Source: Romboutsia sp. 13368
GTDB taxonomy: Bacteria; Bacillota; Clostridia; Peptostreptococcales; Peptostreptococcaceae
DNA: 5,587 nt
Assembly (NCBI RefSeq): GCF_018336475.1
Contig: NZ_CP048741.1
Coordinates: 25,846 to 31,432, forward strand
Direction: 5' to 3'
Shown: piece after piece, positions 1 through 5,587 of the stretch
Layout: every line of letters begins with the position of its first letter
Numbering within the stretch: the first letter of the stretch is position 1
Notes under the pieces: generated by a model
Databases searched by the model: none
What the model saw: only the letters and a program-made list of their open reading frames with translations
What the model was told of the DNA's origin: nothing
Position numbers and translations under genes: made by a program

Positions 1-96
1 TATATATAACATATATTTAAAAAACTAAATAAACATAACAATTATTATAACATAATAAAAATAGTTGTGCATTATTTAGTTTAGGAGGTAAAACTG

Positions 97-978
97 ATGA
101 AATTTAAAAGAACGGAGAGGATAGGAGCGATAGTTAAAATTCTATCTGATAATCCAAATAAAATATTTACATTAAGTCACTTTACAAACCAATTTAATGC
201 AGCTAAGTCAACAATAAGTGAAGATTTATTAGTAGTTAAAAATGTTTTTGAAAAACTGGAATTAGGTAAGGTAATAACAATCTCTGGAGCGGCAGGAGGA
301 GTAAAATACATACCTAAAACTTCTAAAGCTGAAAATGAAGAATTCTTACTAGATTTATGTGAAAAAATAAGTGATCCATCAAGAATTCTTTCAGGAGGAT
401 TTTTATATCTAATTGATTTAATATATGACCCTACAATAGTTTCAAAAGTAGGAAAGATAATGGCCTCAAATATAGATTATTCAGAAGCGGATTATGTTGT
501 TACTATGGAAACTAAGGGAATTCCAATGGCACTTATGACAGCAAAGGCTATGAACTTACCACTTGTTATAATAAGAAAAGACATAAAGGTTTCAGAAGGT
601 CCAACATTAAGTATGACTTATGTAAGTGGAAATAATTCTAAAGTAGAAAGCATTAGTTTACCTAGAAAAGCTCTAAAACCTGATAGTAAAGTTATAATAA
701 TAGATGACTTCATGAGAGGTGGAGGAACAATAAAAGGTATGATAGATCTTATGCATGAATTTGGTGCAGAAGTTGTAGGAACGGGAGTGTTTATATCTAC
801 AACTAAGCCAGAAGAAAAAATGGTTAAAGATTATATATCGCTAATTGAATTAGATGTAGACGGGGATAAAATATCAGTACAACCAAATTTAAAAACATTC
901 AAAGATGAATACAAAACTGATAGTCAAGAAGACTCAGATGATGTAGAAAATATCTTAGAGTACGAGGATGAGGAATAA
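97..978 (+). CDS. purR: Purine operon regulator PurR (PRPP-sensing, Gram-positive type)
   Basis: Transcription factor that in Bacillus and relatives controls purine synthesis and salvage genes, with PRPP as effector. The 293-residue product fits the family (B. subtilis PurR is about 285). Residues 1 to about 75 form the winged-helix DNA-binding domain, opening MKFKRTERIGAIVKILSDNP. The rest is a type I phosphoribosyltransferase-like domain used for sensing. Its landmarks are SKVGKIMAS at 116-124, TKGIP at 139-143, RKDIKVSEGPT at 160-170 and the PRPP-binding loop IIDDFMRGGGT at 201-211. The tail (275-293) is unusually acidic, with 11 Asp/Glu in 19 residues. The ATG follows a strong AGGAGGT at 83-89 with a 7-nt gap. 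No CGAA-centred PurBox is visible in the 96 bp upstream, so autoregulation is not supported from this window. No promoter could be singled out in that AT-rich leader. There is no GC-containing terminator hairpin after the stop, so read-through into spoVG is possible. Confidence 0.96.
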   Translation: MKFKRTERIGAIVKILSDNPNKIFTLSHFTNQFNAAKSTISEDLLVVKNVFEKLELGKVITISGAAGGVKYIPKTSKAENEEFLLDLCEKISDPSRILSGGFLYLIDLIYDPTIVSKVGKIMASNIDYSEADYVVTMETKGIPMALMTAKAMNLPLVIIRKDIKVSEGPTLSMTYVSGNNSKVESISLPRKALKPDSKVIIIDDFMRGGGTIKGMIDLMHEFGAEVVGTGVFISTTKPEEKMVKDYISLIELDVDGDKISVQPNLKTFKDEYKTDSQEDSDDVENILEYEDEE

Positions 979-1003
979 AAAATAAAAATTTTTTAAAAAA
1001 TAA

Positions 1004-1033
1004 AAAGGATATTTGAAATTAATATAGAATTAA
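1004..1033 (+). promoter_or_regulatory. Candidate sigma-H promoter of spoVG
   Basis: The -35 element AAAGGATAT (1004-1012) matches the sigma-H consensus RnAGGAwWW. After an 11-nt spacer, ATAGAATTA (1024-1032) matches the -10 consensus RnnGAATWW. Transcription should begin near 1037, giving a leader of about 75 nt before spoVG. spoVG is a classical sigma-H target in B. subtilis and is reported as one in Clostridioides difficile, so the match sits where it is expected. The call is by eye from the consensus; no transcript data are available. Confidence 0.72.
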
Positions 1034-1067
1034 TATAGAATTAATATACCTAGATTAATTTCAAATA
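1010..1067. repeat. 14-bp perfect inverted repeat flanking the spoVG -10 region
   Basis: The left arm TATTTGAAATTAAT (1010-1023) is the exact reverse complement of the right arm ATTAATTTCAAATA (1054-1067), with 30 bp between them. After one mismatch, three further pairs (1025-1027 with 1050-1052) extend the stem. The left arm lies in and beside the promoter spacer; the right arm lies in the predicted transcript leader. The stem is nearly all A/T and has no T-run after it on the + strand, so it is not a convincing + strand terminator. On the minus strand it is followed by a T-rich stretch. It could be a pair of operator half-sites or a hairpin in read-through RNA from purR. Confidence 0.7.
1021..1048. 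repeat. 11-bp tandem repeat over the spoVG -10 element
   Basis: AATATAGAATT occurs at 1021-1031 and 1032-1042, followed by a partial third unit AATATA at 1043-1048. Each full unit carries a GAAT core, so the sigma-H -10 core (1027-1030) is copied 11 bp downstream at 1038-1041, about one helical turn. Only the first copy is at the correct distance from the -35 element. Confidence 0.8.
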
Positions 1068-1112
1068 AAACAATAAATATATTTTGTCAAAATTAAAGGG
1101 GGATATTTAGAG

Positions 1113-1391
1113 ATGAAGATAACTGACGTAAGAGTAAGAAAAATAACAGATGAAGGGAAAATGAAATGTATAGTTTCATTAACTTTTGATAACTTATTTG
1201 TTGTACATGACATAAAAGTTATAGAAGGACACAATGGATTATTCATAGCAATGCCAAGCAGAAAAGTAGGAGAAGGAAACTTCAGAGATATAGCTCATCC
1301 TATAAATGCTGAAATGAGACAAGTATTAGAAGATGCTGTATTAAATGCTTACCATGAAGCAGTTGCTCAATTAGAAGTTGCAGCTGAATAA
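1113..1391 (+). CDS. spoVG: SpoVG, RNA/DNA-binding regulator of septation and sporulation
   Basis: Small conserved protein first known for affecting asymmetric septation and spore cortex in Bacillus; homologues act as nucleic-acid-binding global regulators in other Firmicutes. The 92 residues cover the whole family domain: ITDVRVRKI at 3-11, FVVHDIKVIEG at 29-39, NGLFIAMPSRK at 41-51 and FRDIAHPIN at 57-65, then a C-terminal helix (66-88) ending in a short Ala/Glu tail. The start is supported by a purine-rich AAAGGGGGA at 1095-1103 with a 9-nt gap. In B. subtilis yabJ sits between purR and spoVG; here the 134-bp gap holds no gene. Expression is probably driven by the sigma-H promoter candidate upstream, with possible read-through from purR. 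A strong terminator lies about 60 bp after the stop, so spoVG probably has its own short transcript. Confidence 0.97.
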   Translation: MKITDVRVRKITDEGKMKCIVSLTFDNLFVVHDIKVIEGHNGLFIAMPSRKVGEGNFRDIAHPINAEMRQVLEDAVLNAYHEAVAQLEVAAE

Positions 1392-1424
1392 TTTTAAAAA
1401 AGTTAATAATTTTAAAAAAGTTAA
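1389..1424. repeat. 18-bp perfect tandem duplication beginning at the spoVG stop codon
   Basis: TAATTTTAAAAAAGTTAA occurs twice in direct succession, at 1389-1406 and 1407-1424. The first three bases of copy one are the spoVG stop codon, so the duplication does not alter the protein. The unit is A/T only apart from one G, and it sits just ahead of the terminator. Replication slippage is a likely origin. Confidence 0.85.
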
Positions 1425-1450
1425 AAAATTAAAATTATACATAAATTGAT

Positions 1451-1477
1451 AAGAGTCGAATTTTCGGCTCTTTTTTT
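1451..1477 (+). terminator. Intrinsic terminator after spoVG
   Basis: A nine-pair stem joins 1451-1459 (AAGAGTCGA) to 1464-1472 (TCGGCTCTT), with one G-U pair and a four-base loop, followed at once by a T-run reaching 1477. On the opposite strand no T-run follows the hairpin, so it works in the + direction only. It separates spoVG from glmU, so glmU needs its own promoter. Confidence 0.9.
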
Positions 1478-1528
1478 GTGGTTAAAGTTAGCAATATTTG
1501 TTTAAATATATACTTTTCTGTAAAAAAG

Positions 1529-1537
1529 TGATATATT
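1529..1537 (+). promoter_or_regulatory. Candidate extended -10 promoter for glmU-prs
   Basis: TGATATATT fits the extended -10 form TGnTATAAT with one mismatch in the hexamer (TATATT, 1532-1537). The -35 region 17 bp upstream (TATACT, 1509-1514) is poor, as is usual when an extended -10 is present. A start near 1544 would give a leader of about 90 nt that includes the palindrome at 1567-1588. A promoter is required somewhere here because of the terminator just upstream, but AT-rich sequence makes chance matches common. Confidence 0.45.
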
Positions 1538-1566
1538 AATTAAAGGAAAATAACAATATTGAATAC

Positions 1567-1588
1567 TAATATGTAACTTTACATATTA
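1567..1588. repeat. 22-bp palindrome in the glmU leader
   Basis: TAATATGTAA (1567-1576) and TTACATATTA (1579-1588) are perfect reverse complements separated by two bases. The shape is that of a dimeric repressor or activator site; as RNA the two-base loop would force opening of the inner pairs. It lies 47 bp before the glmU start codon and downstream of the promoter candidate. No T-run follows, so it is not a terminator. The binding factor, if any, is unknown. Confidence 0.55.
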
Positions 1589-1634
1589 TATATTATACAT
1601 ATATAGGAAAATAATTAATGAATGGAGTGGGGAC

Positions 1635-3011
1635 ATGAATTTTAAAGCGATAATACTTGCCGCTGGTAAAGGGACAAGAATGAAGTCTAAATATCCAAAG
1701 GTTGTACATAAAGTATGCGGAAGAGAAATGGTAAACCATGTAATAACTGTTTCAAAAAAATCAGGGGTAAATGACATAGTTGCAATCTTAGGTCATGAAA
1801 GTGAAGTAGTAAAAGAAAGATTACCTAAAGACACTATGATAGCAATGCAAACAGAGCAATTAGGAACAGGCCATGCAGTAATGATGGCTAAAGAATACAT
1901 AAATGACAATGATACTATAGTTGTACTTTGCGGAGATACACCTTTAGTAAAAGAAGATACATTAAAGAAATTATTCGATTATCATATAGAAAAAGGATAC
2001 CATGCGACAGTTCTTACAACTGAAGTAGATAATCCAACTGGATATGGAAGAATAATAAGAGATGAAAATAAAGATTTACTAAAAATAGTAGAGCAAAAAG
2101 ATGCTAATGAAGAAGAAAAGAAAGCAAAAGAAATAAACTCAGGAATATACTGCTTCAATGGTAAATCATTAAGAGAAAGTCTTGATTTACTAGATAACAA
2201 TAATGCTCAAGGTGAATACTACTTAACAGACACAATCAAAATAATGAGAGATAAAGGTCAAAAAGTAGGAGCTTTCAATGGTTCAACAATAGAAGAATTA
2301 ATGGGAGTTAACTCAAGAGTTGAATTATCAAAAGCAGAAGAAATAATGAGAAGAAGAATAAACGAATCTCATATGGTAAATGGAGTTACAATAATAGATG
2401 TTAATTCAACATATATAGAAGCAGATGTTGAAATAGGAAATGATACAATAGTATATCCAGGAGCAATGCTTCAAGGAAATACTAAAATAGGGAGCAGCTG
2501 TATAATAGGTATGAATTGTAGTATAACAAATTCTCAAATAGGTAATTATACAGAAGTACAAAGTTCAACAATAGTAGATAGTACTGTTGGAGAAAATACT
2601 TCAGTAGGACCATATGCATACCTAAGACCAAACAGCAACATAGGAAACAACGTAAAAATAGGAGACTTCGTAGAAGTTAAAAATGCTACTATAGAAGATA
2701 ACTCTAAAGCATCACACCTATCATATATAGGAGATGCACACGTTGGTAAAGATGTAAACATAGGATGCGGAGTAGTATTTGTAAACTACGACGGTAAAAA
2801 TAAATTTAAATCAACAGTTAAAGATGGAGCTTTTATAGGTTCAAATTCTAACCTAGTTGCACCAGTTACTGTAGAAGAAAAAGGATATGTTGCTACAGGT
2901 TCAACTATAACAGAAGATGTTCCACAAGGAGCATTAGCAGTAGCAAGAGAAAGACAAGTAATAAAAGAAGGCTGGGTAGCTAAAAAAGAAGCAAAAGATA
3001 ACAATAAATAG
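1635..3011 (+). CDS. glmU: Bifunctional GlmU: glucosamine-1-phosphate acetyltransferase / UDP-GlcNAc pyrophosphorylase
   Basis: Cytoplasmic enzyme that acetylates glucosamine-1-phosphate and then couples it to UTP, giving UDP-GlcNAc for peptidoglycan and other wall polymers. The 458 residues are the normal full length. The N-terminal uridylyltransferase half shows LAAGKGTRMKSKYPKVVH at 8-25, QLGTGHA at 75-81, LCGDTPL at 98-104 with the metal-binding Asp101, GYGRI at 136-140, EINSGIY at 166-172 and GVNSR at 224-228. The C-terminal left-handed beta-helix starts near 250 with repeated I-G-x hexapeptides. It carries Arg331, Lys349, the catalytic His361 in ASHLSYIGDAHVG and NYDG at 384-387, equivalent to the E. 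coli acetyltransferase residues. The ATG follows GGAG at 1624-1627 with a 7-nt gap. The short 83-bp gap to prs with no strong terminator suggests co-transcription. Both active sites look intact. The Bacillus name is gcaD. Confidence 0.98.
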   Translation: MNFKAIILAAGKGTRMKSKYPKVVHKVCGREMVNHVITVSKKSGVNDIVAILGHESEVVKERLPKDTMIAMQTEQLGTGHAVMMAKEYINDNDTIVVLCGDTPLVKEDTLKKLFDYHIEKGYHATVLTTEVDNPTGYGRIIRDENKDLLKIVEQKDANEEEKKAKEINSGIYCFNGKSLRESLDLLDNNNAQGEYYLTDTIKIMRDKGQKVGAFNGSTIEELMGVNSRVELSKAEEIMRRRINESHMVNGVTIIDVNSTYIEADVEIGNDTIVYPGAMLQGNTKIGSSCIIGMNCSITNSQIGNYTEVQSSTIVDSTVGENTSVGPYAYLRPNSNIGNNVKIGDFVEVKNATIEDNSKASHLSYIGDAHVGKDVNIGCGVVFVNYDGKNKFKSTVKDGAFIGSNSNLVAPVTVEEKGYVATGSTITEDVPQGALAVARERQVIKEGWVAKKEAKDNNK

Positions 3012-3031
3012 CAACTAACATAGCTTATTAT

Positions 3032-3050
3032 TTAAGGCATATAGCCTAAA
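3032..3050 (+). other. Weak stem-loop between glmU and prs
   Basis: AGGC (3035-3038) can pair with GCCT (3044-3047) around a five-base loop, with two outer T-A pairs beyond one mismatch, followed by AAATTTT. The stem is too short and the T-run too delayed for an efficient terminator. It may be a partial attenuator or an RNA-stability element in a glmU-prs transcript, or chance. Confidence 0.25.
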
Positions 3051-3094
3051 TTTTAATAAATAAAATTGTTTTAAAAAGTTTTGGGAGGATACAA

Positions 3095-4045
3095 ATGAAC
3101 ACTAGCGGAAGTGAAATCAAAATACTTGCAGGTAATTCATCTAAAGAATTAGCTCAAAAAATAGCTGATTACATAGGTGTACCTTTAGCAAAATGTGAAG
3201 TAGGAACATTTAGTGACGGAGAAATAAGTGTAAACATGGCTGAAACAGTTAGAGGATGTGATGTTTTCGTAGTTCAATCAACTAACAGCCCTGTAAATGA
3301 TAACTTAATGGAACTATTAATAATGATAGATGCATTAAAGAGAGCATCAGCAGGAAGAATAACAGCAGTTATTCCTTACTACGGATATGCAAGACAAGAT
3401 AGAAAAGCTAAGGCAAGAGATCCAATCACAGCTAAATTAGTTGCAAACTTAATAACAGCAGCAGGAGCAGATAGAGTATTAACTATGGATTTACATGCTG
3501 CACAAATACAAGGATACTTTGATATACCATTAGATCACTTACAAGGTGGTAAATTATTAGCTGATTATTTCAATGAAAAGAAAATAGAAGATTTAATAGT
3601 TGTATCTCCTGACTTAGGAAGTGTTACAAGATCTAGAAAATTTGCTAATGGCTTAGATGGAGACGTTCCACTAGCTATAATAGATAAAAGAAGACCAAAA
3701 GCTAATGTAAGTGAGATAATGAATATAATTGGTGACGTTAATGGAAAGAACGTTATATTATTAGATGATATGATAGATACAGCAGGAACAATATGTAATG
3801 CTGCTAATGCGCTTAAAGAATTTGGTGCTAAGGAAGTTTATGCTTGTTGTACACATGCAGTATTATCAGGTCCGGCGATAGAAAGAATAGATGCTTCTGC
3901 TATAAGTGAGTTAATAGTTTTAGATACTATACAACTTCCTGATGAGAAGAAGATAGATAAAATAAAAGTTAAAAGTGTAGCTCCTTTATTTGGAGATGCT
4001 ATAAAGAAAATATTCTCTAATGAATCTATTAGTGCATTATTTTAA
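3095..4045 (+). CDS. prs: Ribose-phosphate pyrophosphokinase (PRPP synthetase)
   Basis: Transfers pyrophosphate from ATP to ribose-5-phosphate, giving PRPP for purine, pyrimidine, histidine, tryptophan and NAD synthesis; a cytoplasmic class I enzyme, usually hexameric. The 316 residues are full length. Landmarks are GTFSDGE at 37-43, the ATP-binding flexible loop YYGYARQDRKAKARDPI at 95-111, the metal-binding DLHAAQIQGYFDIP at 132-145, SPDLGSVTRSRKFA at 171-184, the catalytic strand IDKRRPK at 196-202, the ribose-phosphate loop DDMIDTAGTI at 224-233 and the typical C-terminus ESISALF. SPDLGSV replaces the SPDHGGV of B. subtilis, a conservative variant that I believe is common in clostridia. 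The ATG follows GGGAGG at 3083-3088 with a 6-nt gap. It is probably co-transcribed with glmU, and its transcript ends at the strong hairpin just after the stop. Its product is the effector of PurR, encoded upstream. Confidence 0.98.
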   Translation: MNTSGSEIKILAGNSSKELAQKIADYIGVPLAKCEVGTFSDGEISVNMAETVRGCDVFVVQSTNSPVNDNLMELLIMIDALKRASAGRITAVIPYYGYARQDRKAKARDPITAKLVANLITAAGADRVLTMDLHAAQIQGYFDIPLDHLQGGKLLADYFNEKKIEDLIVVSPDLGSVTRSRKFANGLDGDVPLAIIDKRRPKANVSEIMNIIGDVNGKNVILLDDMIDTAGTICNAANALKEFGAKEVYACCTHAVLSGPAIERIDASAISELIVLDTIQLPDEKKIDKIKVKSVAPLFGDAIKKIFSNESISALF

Positions 4046-4047
4046 TT

Positions 4048-4082
4048 AAAAAATACACCTTACATATGTAAGGTGTATTTTT
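4048..4082. terminator. Symmetrical intrinsic terminator after prs
   Basis: A perfect inverted repeat spans 4049-4082 (17-bp arms). It has a central CCTTACATATGTAAGG core, an A-run on the left and a T-run on the right. The + strand form ends prs transcription three bases after the stop. Because the A-run reads as T on the other strand, it could also stop minus-strand transcription, although no minus-strand gene is visible here. It cuts the pilus genes off from the glmU-prs unit. Confidence 0.92.
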
Positions 4083-4132
4083 AAATTATTATACTGGATT
4101 TTTATATTAGGAATAATTATAAAAAAGTATGG

Positions 4133-4162
4133 TTATAAAATAAACAAAGTAAATTCTATAAT
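4133..4162 (+). promoter_or_regulatory. Tentative sigma-A promoter for the pilT unit
   Basis: A perfect TATAAT lies at 4157-4162, with a weak -35 TTATAA (4133-4138) at 18 bp. A second TATAAT at 4170-4175 has no usable -35. A promoter is expected here because the prs terminator is immediately upstream, but this 170-bp gap is almost all A/T and such matches arise easily. No riboswitch, such as the c-di-GMP type known upstream of pilA1 in C. difficile, could be recognised. Confidence 0.35.
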
Positions 4163-4203
4163 ATAAAATTATAATCAATATTTATAAAAATAATTATATG
4201 GTA

Positions 4204-4209
4204 AGGGGA
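4204..4209 (+). promoter_or_regulatory. Ribosome binding site that fixes the pilT start at GTG 4216
   Basis: AGGGGA lies 6 nt before GTG at 4216. The upstream in-frame ATG at 4198 has only A/T sequence before it and would place this Shine-Dalgarno sequence inside the coding region. The GTG is therefore the better start. An out-of-frame ATG at 4214 overlaps the GTG and is followed at once by TGA. Confidence 0.8.
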
Positions 4210-4215
4210 ATAAAT

Positions 4216-5277
4216 GTGAATATATTTGACTTATTAAAAAAATCAATTGAATTAGGTGCATCAGATATACATATAACAGTAGATAGTGAACCTATAGCTA
4301 GAGTAAAAGGTTCTTTCGTAAGTTTATCAAAAACAGTACTTACAAAAGAACATACACAAGAAATGGTAAGAGAATTGTCAGGAGAAAAAAACTTTAAAAG
4401 AATAGAAGAACATGGAGAATGTGATTTCTCTGTTTCAATAGAAACTGGAGAAAGATTCAGGGTAAATGCATACAAACAAAAAGGAAATTTTGCAATAGCC
4501 ATAAGAACAATAACATCAGAAATACCAAAATTTGAGACCTTAGGACTTCCAGAAGTTCTAAAAACTTTTACAGAAAAACACAAAGGTTTAGTACTTGTAA
4601 CAGGACCAACAGGTAGTGGAAAAAGTACAACCTTAGCAAGTTTATTAGATATAATAAATGAAAATCAACAAAGACATATAATAACATTAGAAGACCCAAT
4701 AGAATATGTACACAAACATAAAAAGAGCTTAGTAAATCAAAGAGAGATAGGACAAGATACAGAAAGTTTTAACTCAGCATTAAGAGCTATACTTCGTCAA
4801 GACCCTGACGTAATACTTGTAGGGGAGATGCGTGACCCTGAAACAATATCTATAGCATTAACTGCTGCTGAGACTGGTCACTTAGTTTTCTCAACTCTAC
4901 ATACAGTAGGAGCGGCAAAAACTATAGATAGAATAGTTGACATGTTCCCGTCAGAGCAACAACAACAAGTCAGAACCCAGTTATCAACTGTATGTGAAGG
5001 TGTTATATCTCAGCAACTTATAAAAACTATAGATGAAAGAAAAAGAGTTGCAGCATTAGAGGTTATGATAGCAAATCCAGCTATAAGAAACCTTATAAGA
5101 GAGAATAAAACTTATCAAATACAAAATATTATACAAACAGGAAGTAAACAAGGAATGCAGTCTATGGACCAAGAGTTAGTTAACTTATATAGAAGAGGTC
5201 TTATATCTAGAGATAGTGTATTAAGTAGATGTACTGACTATGAGTTTACAAGTAGATTAGTAGGAGATAGATATTAA
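4216..5277 (+). CDS. pilT: Type IV pilus retraction ATPase PilT
   Basis: Cytoplasmic hexameric motor that depolymerises type IV pili, powering twitching motility and pilus retraction. From the GTG start the protein has 353 residues, typical for PilT. The N-terminal PAS-like domain (about 1-100) contains the GASDIHI motif at 14-20. The ATPase core carries Walker A GPTGSGKST at 130-138, the Asp box TLEDPIEYVH at 157-166 with the catalytic glutamate region, Walker B VILVGEMRD at 199-207, and the His box TGHLVFSTLHT at 220-230. The C-terminal AIRNLIRE at 289-296 and GMQSMDQ at 313-319 are PilT hallmarks that separate it from the assembly motor PilB. All nucleotide-binding motifs look intact. An in-frame ATG at 4198 would add six residues but lacks a ribosome binding site. 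The next gene starts 2 bp after the stop, so the two are surely co-transcribed. Confidence 0.96.
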   Translation: MNIFDLLKKSIELGASDIHITVDSEPIARVKGSFVSLSKTVLTKEHTQEMVRELSGEKNFKRIEEHGECDFSVSIETGERFRVNAYKQKGNFAIAIRTITSEIPKFETLGLPEVLKTFTEKHKGLVLVTGPTGSGKSTTLASLLDIINENQQRHIITLEDPIEYVHKHKKSLVNQREIGQDTESFNSALRAILRQDPDVILVGEMRDPETISIALTAAETGHLVFSTLHTVGAAKTIDRIVDMFPSEQQQQVRTQLSTVCEGVISQQLIKTIDERKRVAALEVMIANPAIRNLIRENKTYQIQNIIQTGSKQGMQSMDQELVNLYRRGLISRDSVLSRCTDYEFTSRLVGDRY

Positions 5278-5279
5278 TT

Positions 5280-5587
5280 ATGTATGTATATTTTGCAATA
5301 GTGTCATTTATAATTGGAGCAGCATTAGGAAGCTTTTTCAATGTATGTATTTATAGAATACCAAATAATAAATCAGTAGTTAATCCACCATCACATTGTT
5401 ATAACTGTAATACTAGATTAAAGCCACTAGATTTAGTGCCAATATTAAGTTGGACTTTATTAAGAGGTAAGTGTAGATACTGTGGACAAAAGATAAGTCC
5501 AAGATATGCTTTAGTAGAGTTATTAACAGGAATACTGTTTATATTAGTGTATAGTGTTTATGGACCTAACATAATAACTTTATATTA
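5280..5587 (+). CDS. pilD: Type IV prepilin peptidase / N-methyltransferase PilD (5' part, cut by window end)
   Basis: Membrane aspartic protease (peptidase A24 family) that cleaves the leader of type IV prepilins and methylates the new N-terminal residue. Reading from ATG 5280 stays open to the window edge, giving 102 residues. A first membrane segment covers about 3-23. It runs into the family motif GSFFNVCIYRIP at 17-28. PPSHCYNC and CRYCGQK then supply the zinc tetracysteine C40-x2-C43-x21-C65-x2-C68 of the N-terminal methylase domain, with SPRYALVE at 73-80 and a second membrane segment from about 79. The two catalytic aspartates lie beyond the window, so activity cannot be judged. A possible ribosome site AGGAGA (5262-5267) lies inside the pilT end with a rather long 12-nt gap; translational coupling to pilT is likely. 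Many clostridia carry two pilD copies, so the exact paralogue is uncertain. Confidence 0.93.
   Translation, partial: MYVYFAIVSFIIGAALGSFFNVCIYRIPNNKSVVNPPSHCYNCNTRLKPLDLVPILSWTLLRGKCRYCGQKISPRYALVELLTGILFILVYSVYGPNIITLY

Noticed and set aside
1..96. Possible -10 elements (TATAAC at 46-51, CATAAT at 51-56) for purR
   Set aside because: Neither has a recognisable -35 partner, and the leader is so AT-rich that such matches are expected by chance.
983..1000. A/T palindrome just after purR as a possible terminator
   Set aside because: It consists only of A and T runs with no G/C stem, so it would not form a stable terminator hairpin.
1061..1246. Short minus-strand open frame over the spoVG start
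   Set aside because: It overlaps spoVG and its promoter leader and has no recognisable product; similar minus-strand frames over glmU were dropped for the same reason.
1542..1564. A second sigma-H-like pair, AGGAAAA and GAAT, upstream of glmU
   Set aside because: Only 7 nt separate the extended elements where 11-12 are needed, so the spacing does not fit.
4061..4070. Resemblance between the prs terminator core and the palindrome upstream of glmU (shared TTACATAT)
   Set aside because: The shared part is short and A/T-rich, and the terminator role explains the prs copy fully.
4194..4583. 129-codon open frame on the minus strand opposite pilT
   Set aside because: It lies antisense to conserved PilT coding sequence and its product has no recognisable domain; it is a shadow of pilT.

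Overview
The window is AT-rich and reads as a Gram-positive Clostridia chromosome, most likely family Peptostreptococcaceae (Clostridioides, Romboutsia, Paraclostridium and relatives). This rests on heavy use of ATA and AGA codons, strong AGGAGG-like ribosome binding sites, the sporulation-associated gene spoVG, and a type IV pilus locus next to prs. The genus cannot be fixed from the sequence alone. All genes seen lie on the + strand.

Layout: purR (97-978, PRPP-sensing purine regulator); a 134-bp gap with a near-perfect sigma-H promoter inside a repeat-rich block; spoVG (1113-1391); a 243-bp gap with an 18-bp tandem duplication starting at the spoVG stop, a clear intrinsic terminator, an extended -10 promoter candidate and a palindrome; glmU (1635-3011); an 83-bp gap; prs (3095-4045); a symmetrical terminator; a very AT-rich gap; pilT (best start GTG at 4216, to 5277); and, 2 bp later, the 5' part of a type IV prepilin peptidase gene (pilD, 5280 to the window edge).

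The first four genes form a well-known Firmicutes neighbourhood. In Bacillus subtilis the order is purR-yabJ-spoVG-gcaD(glmU)-prs; here yabJ (RidA family) is absent between purR and spoVG. The functions connect: Prs makes PRPP, the small molecule that PurR senses, and GlmU makes UDP-GlcNAc for the cell wall. The strong hairpin after prs closes this block. A separate pilus transcription unit then begins, with the PilT retraction motor followed by the enzyme that processes prepilins.

I see no novel system here. The genes are intact, ordinary members of known families. The points worth a second look are the regulatory architecture upstream of spoVG, the tandem duplication at its stop codon, the palindrome upstream of glmU, the start of pilT, and the direct prs-pilT junction.
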